39,536 nucleotides of DNA from the IMG/VR virus record IMGVR_UViG_3300008267_000485, positions 1-39,536 of that record. One strand, written 5' to 3'. Positions 17,265 through 26,671 of the stretch are shown one piece after another. A program made the position numbers and the translations under genes. Below the pieces are notes generated by a model. It saw only the letters and a list, made by a program, of their open reading frames with translations. It searched no databases and was not told the DNA's origin. Position 1 is the stretch's first letter; each line of letters opens with the position of its first letter. The stretch is from a virus.

Positions 17265-19697
17265 ATGATGTCACTAAGAATAAAAAAACGTAGTGGGGAT
17301 GATGCGTCATTTAACCCACAAAAAATTTATAACAGAATTAAAAGAGCTTCTAAAGGATTAAATGTAAATTCTGACGAAATCTTTATTAAGGTTATTACTT
17401 CAGTACCTACTGAAGGGATAATCACAACAAAAGAATTGGATAAATTAATCTATGAGATTGCTGCAGCATACACAGGTAGTCACCACGACTATTCTCGTTT
17501 AGCGTCTTCAGTTGCAATTTCATCTTATCACAAAGAAACTAATCCGAGTTTTAGTGAAACCATGAGTGAACTACACTCAAACGGTATCATTAATGATGAT
17601 ATGATGAATTTAATTAATTCCTATGGTAAAGATAAAATAGATGAGGTGATAAACCACGACAATGATTATAACTTTGATTATTTCGCTTGGAGGTCATTAT
17701 CTGAAATGTATTTATTGAAATTACCTAGTGGTAAAGTGATTGAGAGACCACAACACATGTATATGAGAGTCTCAATATGGGTTACAAAATCATTCGAAGA
17801 GGCGGTAGAGTACTACAAGTCACTATCATCTCAAAGGATTTCCCCTGCAACACCAATAATGATAAACGCAGGAACAAAAGTACCTCAATTAGCTTCTTGT
17901 GTATTACACTACAATGATGAAGATTCTCGAGAAGGCCTTTTAAATACTATGAATGATATATCAACTTATTCATCTGACGCTGCTGGAATTGGACTTTGTA
18001 TGTCAAATCAAAGAAGTAAAGAAAGTCGTATTAACAGTTCAGGTGGATATGCTGGAGGTCTTTTAAAATATCTAAAAATTGTAAACGAATCCCTTAGATT
18101 TTTTAATCAACAAGGACGTAGACCAGGTTCTGCAGCAATTTATTTAGAACCTTGGCACAAAGATATCTTTGATTTATTAGATATTAAGAAAAATACAGGA
18201 GCTGAAGAATTAAGAGCTCGTGATTTATTTACTGCTCTTTGGATACCTGATAACTTTATGAAGGCGGTAAAGAACAATGAAGATTGGTATCTTTTCTGTC
18301 CTAACGATATTAAAAGAGCGGGTATAAAACCACTACAAGAAAGTTACGGGACTGAGTATGAGGAAAATTATCAATTAGCGGTAAACATGGGTCTTGGTAA
18401 AAAAGTAAGAGCTCAAGAAATTTGGAATAAAATTATTGAATCACAGATTGAAACAGGTGTACCATACCTATGTTCCAAAGACAATGCAAATAATAAAACT
18501 AACCACCAAAATATTGGAGTTATTAAACAATCTAATTTGTGTAATGAGATATATCAATATACAGATGAGACAACAACTGCAATTTGTACACTATCATCAA
18601 TGGTGTTAAAGAATTATGTTAAAGATGGTGAGTTTGACCACAATCTTTTATACAAAGAAACTAGAAAAGTTGTTAGAGCTTTAAATAAAGTAGTGGATAT
18701 TAATAACTACTCAACCAAAAAAGGTAAAAAAGGTGGTTTGGAACAACGAGCAATTGCAATCGGAACTCAAGGACTTGCGGACGTTTTTTATTTAATGGAT
18801 TATGTCTTTACCTCAGATGAAGCTAAAAAACTAAACAGAGAAATTTTTGAGACAATTTATTTTGCAGCAATTACTGAAAGTAATGAATTATGTGCAATAG
18901 GTGAATATAAACCTTACTCATATTTTGAAGGGTCACCAATGTCAAAAGGGGTATTCCAATTTGATATGTGGGGTTTGACTGAGAGAGATTTATCAGGAAG
19001 ATGGAACTGGGAATTGTTGAAACTTAAAGTTCAGGAACATGGAGTTTGTAACTCATTATTTACCGCACAGATGCCTGTAGCGTCTTCGGCTAAAATTACA
19101 GGTTCATACGAAATGACTGAACCAGCACATTCGGCAATATTCAATAGACGAGTTGTTGGAGGTGAAATTATGATTGTGAACAAATACTTGATTAATGATT
19201 TTGAGAAGATTGGTATTTGGGGCGAAGACTTAAAAAATGAGATTATTTTTAACGAAGGTTCTGTACAAAACATTAATTTCAACAACTATTTAGATTTGGA
19301 GGATAAAAAATACAATTCTAAAGTTAAACGAATTGAACACTTAATCCAAAAGTATAAAACTATTTGGGAAATTTCACAGAAAGAATTAATCACAATGTCG
19401 GCTGATAGAGCACCGTTTATTGACCAATCACAGTCAATGAACATATACATGGCGAATCCTACATTATCCAAAATTTCTTCCTCACATTTTTACAGTTGGG
19501 AAAGAGGTCTTAAGACTCTGTGTTATTATGTAAGAACTAAGGCAATTTCAACAGGGGCAAAACACTTGGCGGTTGACATTTCTAAAATTGAAAAACCCAA
19601 GACAACTCCTGAACCACCTAAAGTTGATTTTAGTCAAATGAACTTACCACCAAAACCTGAAAATAGTCAGTTTGATTGTTTTGGATGTTCATCTTAA
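17265..19697 (+). CDS. nrdA: Ribonucleotide reductase class Ia, alpha subunit
   Basis: An 810-residue NrdA with an N-terminal ATP-cone (about residues 3-90) for allosteric activity control. Catalytic residues: C212 (LASCVLHY) and C441 (AICTLSS) as the redox pair, SNLCNE with N424, thiyl C426 and E428, and the Tyr pair Y754-Y755 in LCYYVRT for radical transfer. The C-terminal shuttle pair is C805/C808 in DCFGCSS. The sequence near the Tyr pair (SQSMNIYMANP, HFYSWERGLKT) is eukaryotic-type R1. Two adjacent ATGs (17265, 17268) allow either start; MSLRIKKRSG from the second is equally plausible. It supplies dNTPs for phage replication and ends the operon in front of a terminator. Confidence 0.95.
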   Translation: MMSLRIKKRSGDDASFNPQKIYNRIKRASKGLNVNSDEIFIKVITSVPTEGIITTKELDKLIYEIAAAYTGSHHDYSRLASSVAISSYHKETNPSFSETMSELHSNGIINDDMMNLINSYGKDKIDEVINHDNDYNFDYFAWRSLSEMYLLKLPSGKVIERPQHMYMRVSIWVTKSFEEAVEYYKSLSSQRISPATPIMINAGTKVPQLASCVLHYNDEDSREGLLNTMNDISTYSSDAAGIGLCMSNQRSKESRINSSGGYAGGLLKYLKIVNESLRFFNQQGRRPGSAAIYLEPWHKDIFDLLDIKKNTGAEELRARDLFTALWIPDNFMKAVKNNEDWYLFCPNDIKRAGIKPLQESYGTEYEENYQLAVNMGLGKKVRAQEIWNKIIESQIETGVPYLCSKDNANNKTNHQNIGVIKQSNLCNEIYQYTDETTTAICTLSSMVLKNYVKDGEFDHNLLYKETRKVVRALNKVVDINNYSTKKGKKGGLEQRAIAIGTQGLADVFYLMDYVFTSDEAKKLNREIFETIYFAAITESNELCAIGEYKPYSYFEGSPMSKGVFQFDMWGLTERDLSGRWNWELLKLKVQEHGVCNSLFTAQMPVASSAKITGSYEMTEPAHSAIFNRRVVGGEIMIVNKYLINDFEKIGIWGEDLKNEIIFNEGSVQNINFNNYLDLEDKKYNSKVKRIEHLIQKYKTIWEISQKELITMSADRAPFIDQSQSMNIYMANPTLSKISSSHFYSWERGLKTLCYYVRTKAISTGAKHLAVDISKIEKPKTTPEPPKVDFSQMNLPPKPENSQFDCFGCSS

Positions 19698-19708
19698 TCA
19701 CGACACTT

Positions 19709-19740
19709 ATCCCGACACTATGTCGGGATTTTTATTTTTT
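19709..19740 (+). terminator. Intrinsic terminator after nrdA
   Basis: A perfect 9-bp stem (19709-19717 with 19721-19729, ATCCCGACA and complement), a 3-nt CTA loop and a TTTTATTTTTT tract. It ends the replication/nucleotide operon before the baseplate wedge genes. Confidence 0.85.
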
Positions 19741-19743
19741 ATG

Positions 19744-19751
19744 TATTTATA
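19744..19751 (+). promoter_or_regulatory. TATTTATA motif before the gp25-like gene
   Basis: TATTTATA, 30 nt before the gp25-like ATG and just after the nrdA terminator; a second TATTTATT copy lies at 19770-19777. Position between a terminator and a new gene block makes a promoter here necessary or at least expected; this motif is the candidate. Confidence 0.35.
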
Positions 19752-19781
19752 AGAAATAATCTCGACATATATTTATTAGAT

Positions 19782-20237
19782 ATGGCAGAAGGTAAAACAT
19801 ATGGTATAAATTTCCCATTTCAAGACTCCTCGAAAGGTAATTATTTAAGTCTTTCTGAAGATAGAGATGCTGAAATTAGAAGTAATCTTGTACACTTACT
19901 TTTAACAAGGAAAGGGACTAGATATTATTTACCTGACTTTGGTACTCGTTTATATGAATTTATTTTTGAACCAATGGACGGACCAACATTTTCAGATATT
20001 GAAGCTGAAATTAGGGATTCTGTATCTGAGTACATGCCAGGGATTACAATTCAAAATATAAGTGTTAAACCCGCATCTGAAGGTGAAGAAAATAAAGGGT
20101 CTTATATTGAAGATGATAAAAGAGTTTACAAAGTTCCTGGTATTGGAGAAATGGAACATACCGCAAAAATAAAAATAGATTATATTATCACTGACTCAGC
20201 ATTTAATGAAAGTGATTTTGTGATTATCAATATTTAA
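19782..20237 (+). CDS. gp25: gp25-like baseplate wedge protein
   Basis: A 151-residue protein of the gp25/lysozyme-like baseplate family. The signature is an early INFPFQDS, then EIRSNLVHLLLTRKGTRYYLPDFGTRL and EFIFEPMDGPTFSDIEAEI, matching the usual 'R..G.r...P.fG..l' core that contacts the sheath and wedge. T4 gp25 is 132 residues; the extra length is a polar loop (EGEENKGSYIEDDKR). In contractile tails it joins the wedge core bundle and primes sheath assembly. Despite the historical name, no lysozyme active site is seen. The gp6-like gene follows 6 nt downstream, as is common for these two genes in contractile phages. Confidence 0.85.
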   Translation: MAEGKTYGINFPFQDSSKGNYLSLSEDRDAEIRSNLVHLLLTRKGTRYYLPDFGTRLYEFIFEPMDGPTFSDIEAEIRDSVSEYMPGITIQNISVKPASEGEENKGSYIEDDKRVYKVPGIGEMEHTAKIKIDYIITDSAFNESDFVIINI

Positions 20238-20243
20238 TAATAT

Positions 20244-22082
20244 ATGGCTAATAAAAAAATATCATATACCACAAGGGATTTTCAGTCTATTAGAACTGAA
20301 CTTGTTAATTTTACAAGAACTTACTATCCTGAATTAATTGATAATTTTAATGATGCTTCCGTTTTTTCCGCATTGTTGGATTTAAATGCTGCGGTTACCG
20401 ATAACTTACAATTTAATATTGATAGGAGTATTCAGGAAACTGTACTTCAGTATGCTCAACAAAGGTCATCTATTTTTAATATCGCAAGAACTTACGGATT
20501 AAAAATTCCTGGACAAAGACCATCTGTAGCTCTTGTTGATTTTTCAATAACAGTACCCGCTTTTGGAGATAAAGAAGATTTAAGATATTGTGGTATCTTA
20601 AGGAGAGGTTCTCAAGTAAACGGAGCAGGACAAGTTTTTGAAACCGTTTATGATATAGATTTTGCATCGGCAATTAACGCTGAAGGATTCCCGAATAGGT
20701 TAAAAATACCAAATTTTGATGCAAATAACAAACTATTAAATTACACCATAGTTAAACGAGAAACTGTAGTTAATGGTATCACTAAAGTATTCAAACGAGT
20801 TATTACACCAAACGATGTAAGACCTTTTTTCGAATTGTTTTTACCTGAAAAAAATGTATTAGGAGTGACAAGCGTACTCTTAAAAGACGGTACTCAATAT
20901 TCAAACGTACCATCTGCACAAGAATTCTTAGGTTTAGATAATAGATGGTATGAAGTTAAAGCATTAATTGAAGATAGAGTATTTGTTGAAGACCCAACTA
21001 AAGTATCTGACAACCCTGGAATCAAAGTTGGTAGATATGTACAAACAAATACTAAATTTATAACTGAGTTTACTCCCGAAGGATTTTTAAAGATGACTTT
21101 TGGTGGAGGTACTCAATCTGCTGACGAACAATTAAGAGAATTTGCGAGAAACGGATATCAATTAGACCTTTATAAGTACTCAAACAACTTTGCTTTGGGT
21201 AGTACTTTAAAAGGGAACTCAACATTATTTGTTCAGTATAGAATTGGAGGAGGAACTGCGAGTAATTTAGGTGTTAATGTTATCACACAAATTGGTAATA
21301 TATCCTTCTTTGTTAACGGACCTTCAGAATCTATTAATACAAGTGTTGTTAACTCATTATCATGTACCAACGTAACTGCAGCGATTGGAGGTGCTCCATC
21401 ACCAACAACAGAAGAAGTAAGAAACTTAGTAGCATTTAACTTTGCCGCACAAAACAGAGCGGTAACTATAAATGATTATGACTCAATTATAAGAACAATG
21501 CCATCCCAATTTGGGGCACCTGCAAAAGTTGCAATTACTGAAGAAAACAATAAAATCATTATTAAAATGTTGGCGTATGACGAATCAGGGAGTTTAACCG
21601 AAATCGTCTCAAACACCTTGAAAAATAATGTTGCTAACTATCTCTCAAACTATAGAATGATTAATGATTATATTTCGATTCAAAGTGCGAATGTAATTGA
21701 TTTAGGTATCAATATTGATGTGGTATTAGATAATAGTCAAAATCAAGGAACTGTTATTTCTCAAATAGTGAATGTTATCACAGAATACATGAGTCCATCT
21801 AATCGACAAATGGGGCAAAACGTTTATGTATCTGAAATAAGACGTTTAGTACAAAGTGAAAATGGTGTTATTTCTGTTGCAGATATTCAAGTATTCAACA
21901 AAATCGGAGGTCAATATTCTTCATCACAAACATCGCAAAGATATGCGAATGAGGATACAAAACAAATTGAATTAATTGACGATACAATTTTTGCAGAACC
22001 AAGTCAAACGTATCAATTAAGATTCCCAAGCAAAGATGTTATTGTTAGAGTTAAAAATCTTAAGACTGTTAATTTCTCTTGA
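20244..22082 (+). CDS. gp6: gp6/J-like baseplate wedge protein
   Basis: A 612-residue protein of the baseplate J/gp6 superfamily. It opens with KISYTTRDFQSIRTELVNF and NDASVFSALLDLNAAVTDNL, the standard N-terminal wedge signature, and its second half has the conserved turn VRNLVAFNFAAQNRAVTINDY with QFGAPAKVAI. T4 gp6 is 660 residues. The protein dimerises to build the iris-like ring of the baseplate, contacting gp25 and gp53. It stops at TGA (22080-22082). A 74-nt gap with an inverted repeat separates it from the next giant gene. Confidence 0.85.
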   Translation: MANKKISYTTRDFQSIRTELVNFTRTYYPELIDNFNDASVFSALLDLNAAVTDNLQFNIDRSIQETVLQYAQQRSSIFNIARTYGLKIPGQRPSVALVDFSITVPAFGDKEDLRYCGILRRGSQVNGAGQVFETVYDIDFASAINAEGFPNRLKIPNFDANNKLLNYTIVKRETVVNGITKVFKRVITPNDVRPFFELFLPEKNVLGVTSVLLKDGTQYSNVPSAQEFLGLDNRWYEVKALIEDRVFVEDPTKVSDNPGIKVGRYVQTNTKFITEFTPEGFLKMTFGGGTQSADEQLREFARNGYQLDLYKYSNNFALGSTLKGNSTLFVQYRIGGGTASNLGVNVITQIGNISFFVNGPSESINTSVVNSLSCTNVTAAIGGAPSPTTEEVRNLVAFNFAAQNRAVTINDYDSIIRTMPSQFGAPAKVAITEENNKIIIKMLAYDESGSLTEIVSNTLKNNVANYLSNYRMINDYISIQSANVIDLGINIDVVLDNSQNQGTVISQIVNVITEYMSPSNRQMGQNVYVSEIRRLVQSENGVISVADIQVFNKIGGQYSSSQTSQRYANEDTKQIELIDDTIFAEPSQTYQLRFPSKDVIVRVKNLKTVNFS

Positions 22083-22105
22083 TAATTTATTTTATAAAAA
22101 AGTGA

Positions 22106-22154
22106 TTTATCTTTTTGAAAATAGAGCATAAACTATTTATCAAAAAAAGATAAA
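22106..22154 (+). promoter_or_regulatory. Inverted repeat reaching the start of the 22157 gene
   Basis: TTTATCTTTTTGA (22106-22118) pairs with TCAAAAAAAGATAAA (22140-22154) apart from two extra A residues, and the right arm ends 2 nt before the ATG. A TATTTATC motif (22134-22141) lies in the loop and right arm. It could hide the start region in the mRNA, act as a weak terminator, or be AT-rich chance. Confidence 0.35.
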
Positions 22155-22156
22155 GA

Positions 22157-25100
22157 ATGTCGAATTCATATAGAATAAGAACACAAGTAGGTGTTGATAA
22201 ATCATTAAAAGTACTTTTAGACCAAGACTTTGAATTTTTAGAGATATTGTCTTTAAAAATATTACAGAGTCAAATTTATACAAGACCATGTTCTGATTAT
22301 GGTGTTGTAATTGGTAGAGTAACCGCTAATGACGGATTTGGTATTCCTAACGCCAAAGTTTCAATTTTTATACCCTTAACTTCCGAAGATGAAACAAATC
22401 CAATCATCGCGGATTTATATCCTTATAAAAACTTAACAGAATTAAATGAAGACGGGTATAGATATAACTTATTACCTTATGTAAAACAACATAGTGGACA
22501 CAACCCAACAGGAACATTTTTTGACAGAGAAGATGTTTTAACTAACCCAACACTAATAGAAGTTTTTGACAAATATTATCGTTACACCGCAAGAACAAAT
22601 GATAGTGGTGACTATATGATATTTGGAGTACCAATTGGTGCTCAAACAATACACGTTGATGTTGACTTGTCCGACATCGGTGAATTTTCTCTATCACCAC
22701 AAGATTTAGTTAGAATGGGTGTTGCGACACCAGCTCAAGTTGCGGGTACTAACTTTAAAAGTTCAAACAATCTTAATGAGTTACCTCAAATTGTAACAAT
22801 TAATAGGACTATTGAAGTTGAACCTTTATGGGGTCAACCTGAAATTTGTAATATAGGTATCACAAGAACTGATTTTGATTTAACTGCAGAAGCCAATATT
22901 ACTATAACACCTACCGCCATTTTTATGGGGTCATTAATTTCATCAAATGATGACCAATACCAAAAAAGAAGTTGTAAACCAAAGTTAAAACAAGGTAATC
23001 TATGTAATTTAGTTGCAGGACCTGGTGAAATTTTGGCGATAAGACAAACAATACAACAGGATATAAATGGTAGACCTGTACTTGAAGTATATGATTTAGA
23101 ACAAGGTGGTCAAGTTATTGATGAAAATGGTGCTTGGATGATTGATGTACCAATGAACTTAGATTACGTAGTAACTAATGAATTTGGAGAAAGAGTCATA
23201 TCTAATGACCCATCAAAAGGAATTCCAACTAAAGGTAAATATCGATTTAAAGTTAAGTGGAATCAAGAACCGACCTTAAATGAGGCAATAAAAAGAGGTT
23301 ATTTTTTAGTTCCAAATATTAAAGAGTATGGGTGGACTCAAGGTAGTGGAACTGACCCATTACAAAATACAATACCCGATACAATTTATGCTATTAAATC
23401 TTACACTTTTAGTTTAGATTGGGACGACTATGGGGATACCACCCCTTTAGGGTTACAAATGATTCAAGAAGCGATTGACTGTGAGGATAGATTTTATCCT
23501 ATGGTTTATAATAAAGTTTATACCGTTTCACAGTTGATTGACCAATATAGGAAAGGATATCTTCCTAACAGAATGGTGTCATTAAAAAATAATCTTGACG
23601 ATGCTTGTGAAAGTGAAAATGTTAAGTTTCCTAACAATGATGCTATACTAAGGTTTGATTTGATATATCTACTTTTTGTCATAATGATATTCCTATTCAA
23701 ACCGATTTTATATGTTTTACTAATCGTTGTTCACATATTAGCCTTCTTATTGAAGTATATTTTAGGTCCTATATTAGCAGTTGTTGTTGCTATTATAGTT
23801 ACGGTAATTTTGATAATTTGTTATATCGTACAAGGGTTATGTTTTGGTTGTTTGGGTAGTAAGTGTGAAGAATTAATTGATATGTACGATTACGTACAAA
23901 CTATGTTAGATTTGTATAAGTATTTTACTAATTTGGCAATTCCAAACTTATCATATTCTGACTGTGAACTTTGTGATTGTAAACAAGGTGGAAGTCCTGA
24001 CCCTGGGGTTTCAGACCCATCAGGTAGTGGTTTAGATTCCGAAACTTTAATCCAAGATAGTGGTTTATACGCGGTATTATCTAAGTATGGATTCAATGGA
24101 GAGTATATTCAGAGTCTTAATACTACTACTTTTTCATATCCATTGGTCATCTCAAATTTATTTGCAGGACAACCAATTGATACTGGAAGCCCAAGTTCTA
24201 CTAATTCAGTTCCTCAACTTTTAGAATATGATACAGGTTCAGGAAATTATATATTCACTAACAGTTTAACAATTCCTGAAAGATTAAATTTGTTTAATAA
24301 TAAAGCGAAGTATTTTGATGCGAATTCAAATAATCCTGGTGGAGGGGTAAATAAAATACGAGTTACATTTGAGTCTAACGTTAACATTGCTCCAACGTCA
24401 CCTACTCCATTACCATCAGATAAATGGCATTTAGATAACGTAATTGCACTTTCAGTAGTCCCATCCCAGCTTCCTAAGTTTACACAGGGTAAAATTATAA
24501 CTTTTCAGAATCCTGAATTAAGTCAAGATTTAAACTTAACAGGTTTTACAAGTTGGAATCAATTTGGTACATCGTCCATGACAGGTACCTCAATAAACAT
24601 AGGACCTACCCCAATACAAATTAGTTATGCGGACCCAACAGGTGTCGGAACAATAAGTCCTTCACATTCTAATTACATAATTACTCAAGACGTTGATGAT
24701 GCTACGTACCATAAATTTGGTATGGACATGGAATATTTCCAAGTTATAACTGCAATGACATATAGTTCATTTTCGTCAGATTCTAACCTCTCAAATGCAA
24801 ACTCACTTTTGAATAGAATCCTCAATAACACCATGTTATATAATGTTGTTGATAGTAGTGGATGTTGGTTACAAGCACCAAGTACAACAAATCCTATGTC
24901 CTACTTCAATGACTCTGGAAACCAAGGAATTGTATTTTTAGTTAGAGGGGTTGACCCTAATACGTCAAGAAGACAACATACATATGACTTAAGTATTTTA
25001 TTTGGATATAATTTTTATCACAACTCAGGACAATTTGTTGTAACAGGGGATTATAAAATGAATTATCCGATTCAAGGGAGTTATAAATCAGTGTCTCATA

Positions 25101-26671
25101 CAAACATGGTTGCCGACACTACAGTTACAGATACGTCAAACTCTACAGGTTTAAATCTATATTATGATTCATTTCATTTCCAACCATCAGTTGGAGGTAC
25201 GGGAGCAACCTTTACCGCTTTCACATCTACTTTACCAAGTTATTATTCAAGTTTAGATGGAACAACTTCAACATTCAATCCTGGAGGAGCGCCAGGAAAC
25301 TTAGGGTTACCATGTAATTTTAGTGGTACTTATGGAGCTAGAGTGAAAAATTTCTTGTCACCTTATAACGGTTTTACAATTCAGTACACTAATTTGGTAA
25401 CGACAATACCATGTAATTTCTACTCACCCGTTCAAAACACGTCTACAGATACTAGAGGTTATTTTGTTAATGAGATTGTTGAAGGTGGTTCTGTGTTCTT
25501 ACAAAACAGTTCGATTCCATTTGGAGGACCTATTACACAAACAGGTTATTTATACGCACCTAGTTACACTGTAACACCATTTACATTTAACAATAACGTA
25601 ACAGTGACTAACAATCAAATTGTTATGAGGTCTGATAGATTACCTACCTCAACGACCACAACTAATCTACTAAACAATAGTCTTGCTTTACATGGTAATC
25701 CTAATTTTAGTGTATATTATTTAGAAGATGACGGAACATCTCAAAACGAACCACAATCTTCTAATACCCCTACTGCAGGAGACCCTCAAGAAGGATTGGA
25801 GAACAATCAAGATTTACCTGACCCTAATAACGTGTTAAACACATTCAACTGTGGTAACATGATTCCTTTAGAATGTTATTACTCACTACCTAATGGTGAA
25901 GTATCATACTTTTCAAGACCAGCTTCATGTTACGAAAATGGTGTTGAAGGAAGGTCTATTTTTGAAAATGGATGTTATATTTTGGTATCATCTATTTTGG
26001 GTACTTTGGTTAATGGAAAAGACTTTAAGTTGTTAACCGAGTGGTCATCAAGGATACAAATAACGTTTGCGGCATGTAGAAATGTATGGTCTCACGTCTT
26101 TACTAATAGTTGGATAAATGGAACGTTATACGCATTTTCATTTAAAAATGATAGATTTTTCACAAGTCCAACCTCACCAAATCCTAATCAACCATATTCT
26201 GTTTATTGTAGAGACACGGTATACCTACATCCAACAAATAATTTCTACTATAGAAGTAGTCCTTATGATGGTACTAATTTTATTGGTTCAGACCCGCCTT
26301 CAGGAGTGTTTGGTAATTACGGTGGAAACAATAGGAATTTAAAATATCCGACAACTATAATGGATTTAGGGCCTAGGTCTTTCTATTTACAAGAACTAAT
26401 TATGTCTGATGATTATGATGGATACGTAGTTAACAGATTAAATGAAACTTCTTTTACTGACGTTGAAGACATTTTGAATCTTTTCATTTTGAATCGACTT
26501 ACAAATACTAAATTTTTGGAATCACTTTTCGGAGGTGGTGGTGCTAATGTTCTAACCTACTTTGACCAAAGAAGTAAAAACTTTGTTGATGGTGATTATG
26601 CGCAGATGATATCTATAAGTTCACTATCCTTCAGTACCTACCCAAGACCCAATTTATTTCGGAAACGCTAA
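22157..26671 (+). CDS. Giant virion protein with carboxypeptidase-regulatory-like domains, hydrophobic stretch and Cys cluster
   Basis: A 1,504-residue frame, probably continuing to 27215 after a +1 shift. The N-terminal third has transthyretin-like/CarboxypepD_reg features (YGVVIGRVTANDG..IPNAKVSIF, later NDSGDYMIFGVPIG, and a second block with VIDENGAWMIDVP). Residues 503-558 form an almost unbroken hydrophobic stretch, enough for two or three membrane helices, ending at C555 and followed by C562, C565, C570 and C603, C606, C608. The rest is Ser/Thr/Asn-rich beta-type sequence as in tail fibres. It lies between the wedge genes and the adhesin. No family is recognised for the whole. A tail-tip or fibre protein able to enter a membrane is the working idea; it is inference. 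Confidence 0.75.
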   Translation: MSNSYRIRTQVGVDKSLKVLLDQDFEFLEILSLKILQSQIYTRPCSDYGVVIGRVTANDGFGIPNAKVSIFIPLTSEDETNPIIADLYPYKNLTELNEDGYRYNLLPYVKQHSGHNPTGTFFDREDVLTNPTLIEVFDKYYRYTARTNDSGDYMIFGVPIGAQTIHVDVDLSDIGEFSLSPQDLVRMGVATPAQVAGTNFKSSNNLNELPQIVTINRTIEVEPLWGQPEICNIGITRTDFDLTAEANITITPTAIFMGSLISSNDDQYQKRSCKPKLKQGNLCNLVAGPGEILAIRQTIQQDINGRPVLEVYDLEQGGQVIDENGAWMIDVPMNLDYVVTNEFGERVISNDPSKGIPTKGKYRFKVKWNQEPTLNEAIKRGYFLVPNIKEYGWTQGSGTDPLQNTIPDTIYAIKSYTFSLDWDDYGDTTPLGLQMIQEAIDCEDRFYPMVYNKVYTVSQLIDQYRKGYLPNRMVSLKNNLDDACESENVKFPNNDAILRFDLIYLLFVIMIFLFKPILYVLLIVVHILAFLLKYILGPILAVVVAIIVTVILIICYIVQGLCFGCLGSKCEELIDMYDYVQTMLDLYKYFTNLAIPNLSYSDCELCDCKQGGSPDPGVSDPSGSGLDSETLIQDSGLYAVLSKYGFNGEYIQSLNTTTFSYPLVISNLFAGQPIDTGSPSSTNSVPQLLEYDTGSGNYIFTNSLTIPERLNLFNNKAKYFDANSNNPGGGVNKIRVTFESNVNIAPTSPTPLPSDKWHLDNVIALSVVPSQLPKFTQGKIITFQNPELSQDLNLTGFTSWNQFGTSSMTGTSINIGPTPIQISYADPTGVGTISPSHSNYIITQDVDDATYHKFGMDMEYFQVITAMTYSSFSSDSNLSNANSLLNRILNNTMLYNVVDSSGCWLQAPSTTNPMSYFNDSGNQGIVFLVRGVDPNTSRRQHTYDLSILFGYNFYHNSGQFVVTGDYKMNYPIQGSYKSVSHTNMVADTTVTDTSNSTGLNLYYDSFHFQPSVGGTGATFTAFTSTLPSYYSSLDGTTSTFNPGGAPGNLGLPCNFSGTYGARVKNFLSPYNGFTIQYTNLVTTIPCNFYSPVQNTSTDTRGYFVNEIVEGGSVFLQNSSIPFGGPITQTGYLYAPSYTVTPFTFNNNVTVTNNQIVMRSDRLPTSTTTTNLLNNSLALHGNPNFSVYYLEDDGTSQNEPQSSNTPTAGDPQEGLENNQDLPDPNNVLNTFNCGNMIPLECYYSLPNGEVSYFSRPASCYENGVEGRSIFENGCYILVSSILGTLVNGKDFKLLTEWSSRIQITFAACRNVWSHVFTNSWINGTLYAFSFKNDRFFTSPTSPNPNQPYSVYCRDTVYLHPTNNFYYRSSPYDGTNFIGSDPPSGVFGNYGGNNRNLKYPTTIMDLGPRSFYLQELIMSDDYDGYVVNRLNETSFTDVEDILNLFILNRLTNTKFLESLFGGGGANVLTYFDQRSKNFVDGDYAQMISISSLSFSTYPRPNLFRKR

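Noticed and set aside
19782-20237. Lysozyme function for the gp25-like protein
   Set aside because: The family is historically named lysozyme-like, but the protein is a structural wedge subunit and no active-site pattern is seen.
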